Assembly: GCA_016840095.1 (NCBI GenBank)
Contig: JAEOSZ010000024.1
Location: forward strand, 1 to 64,000
Direction of reading: 5' to 3'
Length of the DNA: 64,000 bases
Source of the DNA: Candidatus Heimdallarchaeota archaeon
GTDB taxonomy: Archaea; Asgardarchaeota; Heimdallarchaeia; Heimdallarchaeales; Heimdallarchaeaceae
Under the pieces are notes generated by a model. It made no database searches. It worked only from the letters and a program-made list of their open reading frames with translations, and was not told the origin of the DNA. This document shows positions 33,898-42,372 of the stretch, in pieces (the first letter of the stretch is position 1; every line of letters starts with the position of its first letter). Position numbers and translations under genes: made by a program.

Positions 33898-34728
33898 ATG
33901 AATCATACAGAAGACTACTTTGAAGGTGGAAAAGGATACAAAATCTTCTATCAATCATGGATTCCTGAAAATCCAAAAGGAATAATACAGATAATTCATG
34001 GGGGAGTTGAGCATGTTGGCAGATACAAACATCTAGTAAAATACCTAACAGAAAATAACTTTGCTGTTTATGGAAATGATCATCGAGGTCATGGAAAAAG
34101 TGAGGGAAGACGAAATCACATTATGAATCATGAAGAATTCGTTGATGATTGTTATAAACTATCAGAAATTATCAAAGGAAAATATAAAGATTTACCATTT
34201 TTTATTGTTGGACATTCAATGGGTTCTTTTATTGCTCAACGTTACGTGATAAAACATCCTAATAACATGAATGGATTAGTTCTGTCAGGTTCTGGAATCA
34301 GAATGCCACCATTGCCTAAAGCTCTCCAAGTTCTAGCTAGAATCATGTATAAAATATTCCCTATCTTTGTAGCAGCTTCTGGAATAAATCCAAATGATTT
34401 ATCAACAGATCCTGAATCAGTTGAAGATTATATTAATGATCCACTCATAAATTACCAAAAAGCAACTGCTGGTTATGGAATTTGCATGATTGATCATCCA
34501 AAATATGTTAAGGATAAACTAGGTTTATTCACCAAACCTGTTCTAATTCAAAAAGGAAGTCTAGATACAATGATAACAGGAATTGATGAACTTGTTAATG
34601 AATTCAAAGGAACCGAAGTAACTGTTAAAATTTATGAGAATTACATGCATGAAGTTTACACAGAAACTAAGGAGAAACGAGATCAAGCCTTCAGTGATTT
34701 AGTCCTCTGGTTGAATTCTCTTATCTAA
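33898..34728 (+). CDS. alpha/beta hydrolase, monoacylglycerol-lipase-like
   Basis: A 276-residue serine hydrolase of the lysophospholipase/monoglyceride lipase group. The ATG at 33898 is used rather than upstream GTG/TTG codons. The oxyanion HGGVEHVGRY block, the NDHRGHGKSEG block and the nucleophile elbow GHSMGS (Ser at about 108) are all present, and the catalytic His is probably in YENYMHEVYTE near residue 250. It likely cleaves ester bonds of small lipids. It follows the orp-like operon by 23 bases, so it may be co-transcribed, although a functional link is not obvious. Confidence 0.88.
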   Translation: MNHTEDYFEGGKGYKIFYQSWIPENPKGIIQIIHGGVEHVGRYKHLVKYLTENNFAVYGNDHRGHGKSEGRRNHIMNHEEFVDDCYKLSEIIKGKYKDLPFFIVGHSMGSFIAQRYVIKHPNNMNGLVLSGSGIRMPPLPKALQVLARIMYKIFPIFVAASGINPNDLSTDPESVEDYINDPLINYQKATAGYGICMIDHPKYVKDKLGLFTKPVLIQKGSLDTMITGIDELVNEFKGTEVTVKIYENYMHEVYTETKEKRDQAFSDLVLWLNSLI

Positions 34729-34730
34729 CT

Positions 34731-35903
34731 TTATTCATCATCAGGACTCGAATATTCCTTTATTAGGAGTGCATCTCCTTGATGTATCTTTGCTTCATCT
34801 TTTGGAAAGAAGAAGTATTTTCCTTTTTTTCTTACTGCAAGAATCTGAAAGAAATCATCTGTTAACTCTGCTTCACGTACAGTCATCCCAATGTAGGGTG
34901 AATCTTTAGCTACGTGGATATAATCCAAAGCTTCAGAGGAATCATCTATAACATCTTCAAGAAGGGAGTAAGGTTTATGTCTTATTGTTACCCCAAAAGC
35001 AATTTTTGTTGCTGCATCAGCAATTTCTTCAAATGAATCAGCCATCCTTAAATATGCTATTAATGTCTTATTATCAATCATCTCTTGCTTGTAAAGACGC
35101 AAAACCTCTTCAATTAGCTCAAATTGGAGCTTGTCAATTTTTTCCTCAGTTTGAATAATCAGATTCTTTACCTTTGGTAAGTCTTCTAAAGCATAGAGGT
35201 AAGATAGGTCTACAATTAATTCTGCTGATTCTTTCATTGTTACTAATAAATCTTGATGGTAACTTAGTTCATCTCTAGGATGTTCTATATCTTCAGAAAT
35301 TATCCTCTCTCTTGCTTCTTCAACTGAACTTACTACCCCATTAGCCAAGTATATGAATTGGTTAACATTCTCTAATTGTCCTCTGAAGATGAGAAAATCA
35401 CCTGCAAGCATTACTTCATCGTAATCAAGTAACATTTCGTTATCTGATCGTATTATACCTATTACATCAATACCTATAAGATCATGTAAATTAGCTGTCA
35501 CTTCAGATTTTCCACATAAACATGATTTCTCATCTAATTTCACTAGATCTACAATTTGGTCCATATGATGTTGAATTTGTTTGAGTTCTTCTGAGATATC
35601 GTAGTCCATCAGTACTAAAGTAGCCATATCTGCTGCAGAATCTGAAATAAGATTATTAGCCTCTCCAATAATATAATAAATTCTTAAATGCTCAGCTTGA
35701 TTTAAACTCTTTATGGAAACAGATAATCGATCTAGTAAGTTCTGATATAAACCATCAATTTTCTCTTCCAGAACTAGTACTTGTTCCGCTACAAGTTTAT
35801 CAGAATAAAGTAACGATGCAAATGCTAAATCTACGCATATTTCAGCAAGCGTTTTAATTTCAATTAGAATATCCTTAACACTTATTGGTTCATGATCACT
35901 CAT
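34731..35903 (-). CDS. soluble PhoU/RCK_C tandem protein
   Basis: A 390-residue cytoplasmic protein built from two similar halves, each with a PhoU-like helical bundle followed by a TrkA-C (RCK_C) domain. The first bundle is at about 8-110 and its RCK_C at 115-190 (LIGIDVIGIIRSDNEML and GDFLIFRGQLENVN), and the second bundle is at 208-310 (DLLVTMKESAELIVDLSYL) with RCK_C at 325-388 (SPYIGMTVREAEL and GDALLIKEYS). Such proteins regulate ion transporters or bind nucleotides such as c-di-AMP. No channel gene is next to it. The gene is convergent with the hydrolase (2 bases apart). Confidence 0.8.
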   Translation of the reverse strand: MSDHEPISVKDILIEIKTLAEICVDLAFASLLYSDKLVAEQVLVLEEKIDGLYQNLLDRLSVSIKSLNQAEHLRIYYIIGEANNLISDSAADMATLVLMDYDISEELKQIQHHMDQIVDLVKLDEKSCLCGKSEVTANLHDLIGIDVIGIIRSDNEMLLDYDEVMLAGDFLIFRGQLENVNQFIYLANGVVSSVEEARERIISEDIEHPRDELSYHQDLLVTMKESAELIVDLSYLYALEDLPKVKNLIIQTEEKIDKLQFELIEEVLRLYKQEMIDNKTLIAYLRMADSFEEIADAATKIAFGVTIRHKPYSLLEDVIDDSSEALDYIHVAKDSPYIGMTVREAELTDDFFQILAVRKKGKYFFFPKDEAKIHQGDALLIKEYSSPDDE

Positions 35904-35997
35904 TGCTAGTCGAACACTCTTTCATAAAAATTATATCTGATAAGAATATCAATTTTTCGCTTTGAAAGTTAAGAAAAAAACTTTATAAGATACAAAT

Positions 35998-37365
35998 ATG
36001 TTTGAATTTGTGAATTCTGGAGACATTAAGAAGAAGTTTTTCTTTTTCGAGAAAAATGAATTACTCATTCTTTCAGGAATATTCTTTCTTGGTATGTCTA
36101 CTGCTATGTTTTCACCATATGCACCAATTTGGTTATCGAAAATTTTTGATGTTGAAAATCAATATTTTATTTTAGGATTTGCAGCGATAATTCCAAATTT
36201 CATTATTGTTATTGGAACTACTTTCTGGGGGATTATGAGTGATAAATTTGGAAATAAGAAATTTGTATTAATGGGATTTGTGGCAGCAGGTTTAATGTAT
36301 TTCACATTGATGTTCATAAATAATCCATACATCTTTCTGGTTGTGATGCTGATCGGATATATTTTCATTTCAGGTCAAACATCAAATATCTATTCATTTG
36401 CTACTCTTACTTCTTCTAAAAGAAAAGAAACGATATTAGGGGAAATAGCAGCAACATTCAGTTTAGCTTGGCTAATTGCTAGTCCAATTGCTGCAACAAT
36501 ACACGATAATGCTGCAACGTTCAGTTTAAACTGGTACACAAATTCTCAAATCAGTTCATTGGTTGCTATAAATTCTCAATCACCAACAAATGGTATTCTT
36601 AATTTTGCAATGAAGCTATCCAATGTTTTTTCAGAAGAAATTGCTAATAATCCCGCTCAGGGAGTTCAATTATTTATTGCTATTATTTGCTGTACAATTG
36701 CATCATTTATTATCATATTTACCAAAGATAAGAGATTAGAAGATAAACAAACAGAAGGGGATCAAAAAGTTAAATTGGGAAAGTTAACAACCTTCGTGCT
36801 CGTATTTTCTGTATTAATGGTAATTGCTTTCTTTCAAAATGCAACGTCAGGAGGTTTCTGGGCTTACGCTTCATTATATTTCATTGAGTATTTGAATGCT
36901 CCAGCGATTTATTTTAGCTATTTTCTAATAGCAACAACTACTGTAGGTTTTGTTTTATCGTTACTTTTAGGAAGAATTACCAAAATCCGTCGTACAACTA
37001 TAGCTGTTATTGTAATGACTTTTGTTGAATTCTTGATTTATCTTATTCTATTCCTATTTCCACATAACATAACACTTGGATTAATTGTATATAGTTTTCC
37101 AATGTATATTGTCTCTTCAATAGTCCTCACTAGTCTAGTAGGTTCTTTTTCTAATAAACTGAGAAGAGCTACAGCTTTTGGTATCTTTAATACACTTGGT
37201 TTTGCAGGTTCAATTTCGGCAACACTAATAATGGGTTATACAGCTGACAAAGCTGCAAAAGGTTTAGTAGCGATATTAGGATTTTCTCTTGGATTTTCAA
37301 TATTTGCTTTTGTTCTAGCGATTATTCTTGCTGTTATTATTGAAAAAAGGAAACATTTAGTCTGA
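35998..37365 (+). CDS. MFS transporter
   Basis: A 455-residue twelve-helix major facilitator. The signature loop between helices 2 and 3 is GTTFWGIMSDKFGNKKFVL, and the mirrored loop of the second half has LLGRITKIRRTT. Between helices 5 and 7 there is a larger than usual polar insert (HDNAATFSLNWYTNSQISS onwards, about 60 residues) that would face outside, followed by a charged cytosolic central loop (KDKRLEDKQTEGDQKVK). Substrate is unknown; a drug or metabolite exporter is the usual role. The ATG is at 35998. Confidence 0.85.
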   Translation: MFEFVNSGDIKKKFFFFEKNELLILSGIFFLGMSTAMFSPYAPIWLSKIFDVENQYFILGFAAIIPNFIIVIGTTFWGIMSDKFGNKKFVLMGFVAAGLMYFTLMFINNPYIFLVVMLIGYIFISGQTSNIYSFATLTSSKRKETILGEIAATFSLAWLIASPIAATIHDNAATFSLNWYTNSQISSLVAINSQSPTNGILNFAMKLSNVFSEEIANNPAQGVQLFIAIICCTIASFIIIFTKDKRLEDKQTEGDQKVKLGKLTTFVLVFSVLMVIAFFQNATSGGFWAYASLYFIEYLNAPAIYFSYFLIATTTVGFVLSLLLGRITKIRRTTIAVIVMTFVEFLIYLILFLFPHNITLGLIVYSFPMYIVSSIVLTSLVGSFSNKLRRATAFGIFNTLGFAGSISATLIMGYTADKAAKGLVAILGFSLGFSIFAFVLAIILAVIIEKRKHLV

Positions 37366-37390
37366 AAAACTTAAAAATGTCGATAGGGAA

Positions 37391-37439
37391 TGGTCAATAG
37401 TGACCAGCAGCTTAAAAATGTGTGACCAATCAATAGTCA
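37391..37439 (+). promoter_or_regulatory. operator-like dyads ahead of a three-gene operon
   Basis: The perfect inverted repeat TGGTCA-ATAG-TGACCA lies at 37391-37406, and a related TGACCAATCAATAGTCA follows at 37423-37439. Both contain TCAATAGT, and the short repeat CTTAAAAATGT occurs before each (37370-37380 and 37411-37421). They sit 25-70 bases before the ATG at 37464, where a repressor would act. The operon's last gene encodes a winged-helix protein that could bind here; this link is inferred. Confidence 0.5.
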
Positions 37440-37463
37440 TATACAAATGTTAAGGTGAAATAA

Positions 37464-37808
37464 ATGAACTTTGAAGAACTAGGGGAAAAACTAGGTGAAG
37501 AAATAGAGAAAAAAGTTAAGTCAAAAAGCAAATCAAAAAGCATAGAAAGTCCTGAAGAAATTAAGGAAGTGCTACAAGCTGTTTCTAGTGAAATTCCTTC
37601 TTTGATTAAGAATATATTCTCCGCAATATTCGATCCAGATATTGCAGCAAATTTTGGAAAAGGAATTGTTGCTTTGCATGAAGAACTTTCTAATCAAGGT
37701 TTGCCAGAAAGTATGATTAATGAAATTGTAATGAATTTCTCTAAATCTTTCAATATTTTAGGCAATGCAATGCGGTCTAATATCAATATCAATAAAGACG
37801 ACGATTAA
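37464..37808 (+). CDS. small helical protein of unknown function
   Basis: A 114-residue charged helical protein with a good ribosome site (AAGGTG) ahead of its ATG. A Lys/Ser stretch (KKVKSKSKSKSIE) follows the first helix; the rest (LIKNIFSAIFDPDIAANFG and LHEELSNQGLPESMINEIVM) looks like a compact bundle. No family was recognised. It is the first gene of a set of three closely spaced genes with operator-like repeats in front, ending in a DNA-binding protein. Confidence 0.6.
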   Translation: MNFEELGEKLGEEIEKKVKSKSKSKSIESPEEIKEVLQAVSSEIPSLIKNIFSAIFDPDIAANFGKGIVALHEELSNQGLPESMINEIVMNFSKSFNILGNAMRSNININKDDD

Positions 37809-37827
37809 TGGTAGAACTGGTGAGAAT

Positions 37828-38094
37828 ATGTCAGGTAAGTTTTACTCTATAGTGATGTCAATCAACTATGTAGCTTATCTAATATTAGTTCTCCCATTTC
37901 TTGTTCTTTATTATTTTATGACAAATCCTATACGAAGAAAAAATAATAAAAGAAAATTGAATAATATTCTCAAGAATGGGGGAATCCCAAGAGAACTGAG
38001 AAAAGAAGTTATTGGTCACTATACTGAATTTACAAAAATTATAAGTTTTAGCACTATTGCAAAGCAGAGAAAAAAGCCAAAAGAAGAAAACTAA
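37828..38094 (+). CDS. small single-helix membrane protein
   Basis: An 88-residue protein starting at the ATG at 37828, with GGTGAGA just upstream. One membrane helix near the N-terminus (YVAYLILVLPFLVLYYFM) is followed by a strongly basic cytosolic part (NPIRRKNNKRKLNNIL) and a helical stretch (PRELRKEVIGHYTEFTKII). Function is unknown. It is the middle gene of a three-gene operon, 19 bases after the first stop and 15 bases before the winged-helix gene. Confidence 0.6.
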   Translation: MSGKFYSIVMSINYVAYLILVLPFLVLYYFMTNPIRRKNNKRKLNNILKNGGIPRELRKEVIGHYTEFTKIISFSTIAKQRKKPKEEN

Positions 38095-38109
38095 TAAGAG
38101 GTTTCAAAC

Positions 38110-38598
38110 ATGTCAGAAAATGATGAATCTCTCAAGAAAAGAATAGCAGATATAGAGGTGAAATTAGATTCTTATCACGAAAAATTAGATCATCTCATTC
38201 TCCAAAATAATAATTTGAAACATCAGTTATCTGATAGTGATCCAGAACTAAAACAAGTTGTTGAGATTCAAACTAAACTGCTAAATTCTCTTCTTAATGC
38301 AGCTAAAATGCCGAATTTTGTTTCCGAAGAATCTTCTATAGCTGATAAATATTTAGAGAAATTTCCCTATCTAAAATACGATTCTATCTCTAAAGCTATC
38401 ATTATTGCATTAGAGAGGAAAGAGAGATTAAACATATCACAATTAACTGAAGAAGTTAGAAAAGAAAGAGGTTCTGCTTCTAGAAGAATTGTTCGTGAGA
38501 GAGTTGACGTGCTTATCGAGAAAGGAATCATAGATGAAATTGATTCAGGTTATGGGAGACAACTTGAATTAATACATCCAGAAGAAGATAAAGAATAA
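38110..38598 (+). CDS. winged-helix protein with N-terminal coiled coil
   Basis: A 162-residue protein. The first 50 residues form a coiled coil (KKRIADIEVKLDSYHEKLDHL), suited to dimer formation. Residues about 92-155 look like a winged helix: DSISKAIIIALERKERLNIS, then the helices LTEEVRKERGSASRRIVRERVDVLIEKGII with the recognition helix around 117-130, and a wing near EIDSGYGRQLELI. It probably binds DNA and may control its own operon through the dyads at 37391-37439. Target genes beyond that are unknown. Confidence 0.65.
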   Translation: MSENDESLKKRIADIEVKLDSYHEKLDHLILQNNNLKHQLSDSDPELKQVVEIQTKLLNSLLNAAKMPNFVSEESSIADKYLEKFPYLKYDSISKAIIIALERKERLNISQLTEEVRKERGSASRRIVRERVDVLIEKGIIDEIDSGYGRQLELIHPEEDKE

Positions 38599-38601
38599 AA
38601 A

Positions 38602-39552
38602 TTACTTCCATACTTCTTTCATAACCCTCATGAAATTTTCTGACTTAATTTTATCTAAATCTTTATTGTCATATCCATTTTTTTCTAAAGACTCAACTAG
38701 AATAGGAAAATGACTCACATCTTTTATTATATCAGGTACAATTGCACCATCATAGTCAGAACCAAAACTGACATGGTTTATCCCAACTAGCTTTACAATA
38801 TAATCAATATGCTTTCTTATATCCTCTAGCTGAATCTGGTCTTTCTTCTTTTCGCTAGACAAAAACGATGCGCAAAAATTAATTCCTATAGTCCCGTTTG
38901 TTTCAGCGATGGCTTTTATCTGTTCATCCTTCAGATTTCTTGGATGATTACAAATAGAATATGCATTACTGTGTGAAGCTATTATTGGCTTATTTGTTTG
39001 TTCAATGACATCCCAGAAGGATCTTTCATTCAAATGACTAACATCAACTATAATCCCAATTTTGTTCAATTCATTTACTAGTTCTTTTCCAGTTTCTGTC
39101 AAACCTCTATCTTGATTGTAACTTTCTCCGGTTAGCATATTGAAGGTAACACCAGTAGCAAATCTGTTAAGGTTAGACCAGCTTAAACCAATGCTCCTAA
39201 GGCCTAATCTATAATAGTTTCTTAATGAGAGGAACTCACTATCTATCCCTCCAGAACCTTCGAAATGTAAAACAGCTCCAATTTTGTTTTCATTTTTACA
39301 CTTTTCTAAATCTTCTATTGATTTAACTTGTTTCAATTGATTTTCTTCTTGTTCAAGCAGAGAAAACCAATAGTCTACTCCTCTATAGATATCAAAGTCA
39401 CTCCGAGCAGGAAAAACTGCAAAGAAGGCAGCTATAACATTACCCTTTCTCAATCTTGGAAGATCCACATGACCTATCTCAGATTCTTCAGAAAATTTTC
39501 TCCTCTCTCTTGCTAAAGCCCAGATTACATCAGTGTGTCCATCAACAATCAT
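38602..39552 (-). CDS. membrane dipeptidase family (M19) zinc hydrolase
   Basis: A 316-residue enzyme of the renal dipeptidase family. The zinc ligands are in place: H6 and D8 in DGHTDVIWAL, bridging E98 in HFEGSGG, H173 in VDVSHLN and H194 in IASHSNAY. FGSDYDGA near residue 270 matches the substrate-binding end of the barrel. It hydrolyses dipeptides, including ones with D-amino acids in bacteria. No signal peptide is present, so it works in the cytoplasm. It converges on the winged-helix gene with a 3-base gap. Confidence 0.92.
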   Translation of the reverse strand: MIVDGHTDVIWALARERRKFSEESEIGHVDLPRLRKGNVIAAFFAVFPARSDFDIYRGVDYWFSLLEQEENQLKQVKSIEDLEKCKNENKIGAVLHFEGSGGIDSEFLSLRNYYRLGLRSIGLSWSNLNRFATGVTFNMLTGESYNQDRGLTETGKELVNELNKIGIIVDVSHLNERSFWDVIEQTNKPIIASHSNAYSICNHPRNLKDEQIKAIAETNGTIGINFCASFLSSEKKKDQIQLEDIRKHIDYIVKLVGINHVSFGSDYDGAIVPDIIKDVSHFPILVESLEKNGYDNKDLDKIKSENFMRVMKEVWK

Positions 39553-39603
39553 ATTGTGATTAAATCAATATAGCAGATAAAAGTTTTTTCTCCAAAAGAA
39601 GGT

Positions 39604-40434
39604 TTAGATATATTTTAGTTTCTTTAAAACGAGAAGTACAGTTAAAGTTGTAGTTGCATCAAAATCTTCTCCATCTTCTGATTCCCATTTTCCATCAAGT
39701 GTTTGTCTAGTAATCAGTACATTAACTAATCGAGTAACAAAACTGTGGTTTTCCAATCCTGCATTGATGAAGCTTTCAATCATCCAGACCAATGAAGAAG
39801 AAGGATAATTATCTAGATTGAATGTTTGAAGCATTTCCAGTCCTCTTCGAGATATCGAATCATCTTCTCCTTTAATCGCAATAAAAGATGGAACAGCATT
39901 CCATAAAGCATGAGGATAGCTCTTCAATCCAGCATCATCTCTCCAATTCCTTGATAAATAGTCAATTCCTTTCAACAAGAAATCTCTGTAAGAATCATCA
40001 CCCATTCCTAATAAAAAGTTGATTACTATTGCTGTACAGTAAATCCTGTTAGGATCAGTCCCTGGAGTTTCCCATATTGAAGGTTCAAAATTCTTAATGC
40101 TTTGGGGTTCTTCAAAGAATCCATCTTCATGTTGATTCATCAAAAGAAAATTAACAACACTATATAGATAGTCCTTAATTTCTTCTTTCATATCTAAGAT
40201 AAGAAAATCTTTGAAAAAAGTTATAGATGGACCAATAGTACTAAGAGATCCTATTCTCATTCTAAAAGGGATACCTCCATCTGAGTTCTGAAGTTCAAGA
40301 TGTTCAAGTAAAAGATCCTGTGTGTCAGAATTTTCTCCAAGCATTAAAGCTAATTTTAGTAGATCTCCATCTTTCCCTTTGTTTCGAATAAACTCTATTG
40401 CTTTTGAAGAATCAATCTGTAGATCACTCATCAC
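39604..40434 (-). CDS. alpha/alpha-toroid (prenyltransferase/squalene-cyclase-like) protein
   Basis: A 276-residue protein made of helical repeats with the QNSDGGIPF/QHEDGFFEEP/QTLDGKWES type of turn (three visible), the hallmark of terpenoid-cyclase and prenyltransferase alpha/alpha barrels. Here the barrel is short, perhaps five or six helix pairs, and lacks the DxDD motif of squalene cyclases, so cyclase activity is not supported. Such short forms are known in archaea without defined roles. It starts at tandem ATG codons (40434/40431). The divergent-looking gap to the RNase III gene is 39 bases, both on the minus strand. Confidence 0.7.
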   Translation of the reverse strand: MMSDLQIDSSKAIEFIRNKGKDGDLLKLALMLGENSDTQDLLLEHLELQNSDGGIPFRMRIGSLSTIGPSITFFKDFLILDMKEEIKDYLYSVVNFLLMNQHEDGFFEEPQSIKNFEPSIWETPGTDPNRIYCTAIVINFLLGMGDDSYRDFLLKGIDYLSRNWRDDAGLKSYPHALWNAVPSFIAIKGEDDSISRRGLEMLQTFNLDNYPSSSLVWMIESFINAGLENHSFVTRLVNVLITRQTLDGKWESEDGEDFDATTTLTVLLVLKKLKYI

Positions 40435-40473
40435 TAGTTAATAGATAAACTGATACTTAAACCTAATGAGAAA

Positions 40474-41211
40474 TCATCTTTCTTCTTTTATTTTTAATTT
40501 TTTAATCATTTTATCTGCAGCTGCACGTTTAGCTGATTTCCTATTTGACCCTTTTCCTGAACTTAAATACTCTTTATCTCCAATTTTTGCTTTACATTGC
40601 ATTAGGAATTTTGGTTCATGGTCTTCACCTTCTCTTGCTATGAGAGAGTACTCTGGAAGAGCTAATCCCTCTTTTTGGAAAAATTCTTGGAGTTGATTAA
40701 TTGGGTTAAGTTCACAAACTGTTAGTTTTAGTATTCTTTCTCTTCCTTTTTCATCATTGATTTCATTCTTGAAATGTTTTAATCTTTGGAGGAAGAGTTC
40801 GTAGAAGAAATCTCTTGTAATATCAACACCTTTTGAAAGATAAAATGCACCAAAAATAGCTTCTAAACTATCTTCAAGATCTGTTTCAACTATTCTATAA
40901 TTTGGTTCAGTTCTAAGTTTTTTAGCAATTCCCAATTCTTTCCCTACTTCAGCCAAAGTATTTGTTCTAACTAATAGAGAACGGAGTTGTGAAAGAATTC
41001 CTACATCTTCATCAGTTTCATTATAGAGCCATTCAGCAGTTAAAGTATCAAGTATAGAATCACCTAGAAATTCCAGTCTTTCGAAGTTCTTAACAGGTTC
41101 AGGCTGTTGATGATAATTGGGATGAGTCAAAGCTTCCAATAAAAGAGCTGTATCTATATTCCAATCTAGAATTTTGCTATTTTCTAAATCTATTTTCTTA
41201 GATTTATTCAT
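40474..41211 (-). CDS. rnc: ribonuclease III
   Basis: A complete 245-residue RNase III. The signature is ERLEFLGDS (44-52) with E44, E47 and D51, and the second catalytic pair is D114 and E117 in EDSLEAIFGAFYL, so all metal-binding acids are kept. A double-stranded RNA-binding domain fills residues 168-241 (NPINQLQEFFQKEGLALPEY and GSNRKSAKRAAADKMIKKL). It cleaves double-stranded RNA such as rRNA precursors. RNase III is uncommon in archaea, where bulge-helix-bulge endonuclease normally does pre-rRNA cutting, so this gene is notable. Confidence 0.95.
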   Translation of the reverse strand: MNKSKKIDLENSKILDWNIDTALLLEALTHPNYHQQPEPVKNFERLEFLGDSILDTLTAEWLYNETDEDVGILSQLRSLLVRTNTLAEVGKELGIAKKLRTEPNYRIVETDLEDSLEAIFGAFYLSKGVDITRDFFYELFLQRLKHFKNEINDEKGRERILKLTVCELNPINQLQEFFQKEGLALPEYSLIAREGEDHEPKFLMQCKAKIGDKEYLSSGKGSNRKSAKRAAADKMIKKLKIKEER

Positions 41212-41261
41212 TAAGATTCATAAATAATAGAGTTTTTAAATTCACTCCTTCGTTTATAAAT

Positions 41262-41720
41262 ATGGATTTTGCAAATCCCATAGATGAGTTAGAGTGGATC
41301 TATGGTTTATGGAAGGGTACTCTTCTGTCAGGTAAAGATGAATTTGAGTCTTATCTTACATGCAGGAGGATTGGTTCGGACATTATTGAACTTGCTCAAG
41401 TAAAGATTTTTGAAAATAAAGAAGAATTGATTTCCAGAAACTTTTTGTTTTTTGACAAAACAAAAGAACAAATAAAGTTTATTAGTTTCAACTCAGAAGG
41501 TTATATAGAAACCTCAAATATGATTCTGAATTCAAGGAATAAATATGCACATCTTAAAGGTAAATTTGAATCAGGATATAACTTACCTCCTAATATGAAT
41601 ATTATCAAGGAAATAAACTATACGCAAAACCCAAAACAGATTGAGTTCTTTATAAAAATGGGTTTAAATGAAGAAATAGTTGCTCATGGGACATACAACT
41701 TCTCAAAAAAACTACGTTAA
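41262..41720 (+). CDS. small beta-rich protein, possibly lipocalin/nitrobindin-like
   Basis: A 152-residue soluble protein, mostly alternating beta strands, beginning DELEWIYGLWKGTLL. The WxxGLWKGT start, the strands SYLTCRRIGSDIIELAQVKIF and the ending VAHGTYNFSKK look like ten-stranded lipid/haem-binding barrels (nitrobindin or lipocalin type), but the similarity is weak and no haem ligand stands out. It is divergent from the RNase III gene, whose start is 50 bases away. A TTTATAAAT sequence just before the ATG is too close to be its TATA box. Confidence 0.5.
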   Translation: MDFANPIDELEWIYGLWKGTLLSGKDEFESYLTCRRIGSDIIELAQVKIFENKEELISRNFLFFDKTKEQIKFISFNSEGYIETSNMILNSRNKYAHLKGKFESGYNLPPNMNIIKEINYTQNPKQIEFFIKMGLNEEIVAHGTYNFSKKLR

Positions 41721-41803
41721 TAGCAATCTCTTTGTTCTTTTAATTTCAATGAGAGTATCATAAATATTATTAGTCAAAAACACCTATTTGTTTACTGATA
41801 GTC

Positions 41804-42295
41804 TTGCCTAGGTATTTCAAAGTTTACTACTGTGAAAGAATAGCTGACGAAGTCTCAGAACATGTTGAGAATTTCCTAAATGATGTCTTTCAGATGCAAT
41901 TCAGATCAGTAGGTGTAAGAATCCCTCGACAAGTTGCTTGGAATAGTGAAAGAAACGCTTTTGATGCAAAAATATTACTAGAAAATGCCAAATCAGAAGG
42001 TCTTTCGTTCTTCTTATGGCTTATAGAAAAAACTCTAGTTTTGGATGGTCGATATGTCTTTGGTTATGCTGAAGCTATAAAAGGAACAATAGTTTCAACT
42101 TCTAGAATGGCTACTAGAACTCTAGTTGCGAAAGAAGTTGCATTTCATGTTGGGAAAGTCTTAGGTCTTCAACAATGTAAAGATAATTGTCTAATGAAAG
42201 AAACAACAAGTTTTGAAACACTTATTCAGAAACCTTCTGCTTTGTGTAATTCATGTATTGCTAAATTTAATCGAGTTAAGATAAGATATATCTGA
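41804..42295 (+). CDS. archaemetzincin-like protein lacking the catalytic motif
   Basis: A 163-residue protein (TTG start at 41804; no upstream ATG fits). It follows archaemetzincin (peptidase M54) through RQVAWNSERNAFDAKILLE, DGRYVFGYAEAIKGTIVSTSRM and VLGLQQC-x3-C-x-M-x16-CNSC, which keeps the four structural Cys (125, 129, 148, 151). The family active site HExxHxxG should be at 114-121 but reads FHVGKVLG, so both zinc-binding His and the catalytic Glu are lost. The gene is otherwise intact, suggesting a maintained pseudoenzyme that binds rather than cuts. A TTG start and a sequencing error were considered; three separate residue losses make an error unlikely. Confidence 0.75.
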   Translation: MPRYFKVYYCERIADEVSEHVENFLNDVFQMQFRSVGVRIPRQVAWNSERNAFDAKILLENAKSEGLSFFLWLIEKTLVLDGRYVFGYAEAIKGTIVSTSRMATRTLVAKEVAFHVGKVLGLQQCKDNCLMKETTSFETLIQKPSALCNSCIAKFNRVKIRYI

Positions 42296-42372
42296 ATTAG
42301 TCAGCAGCTTTACTCAGAAAACTTTTAGTATGAATCAGTCATCCTTTTCATAAAACCACGTAGGAAATTCTA

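Noticed and set aside
39604-40434. A squalene-hopene or other terpene cyclase
   Set aside because: The helix-pair turns are present but the chain is less than half the length and lacks the DxDD catalytic motif.
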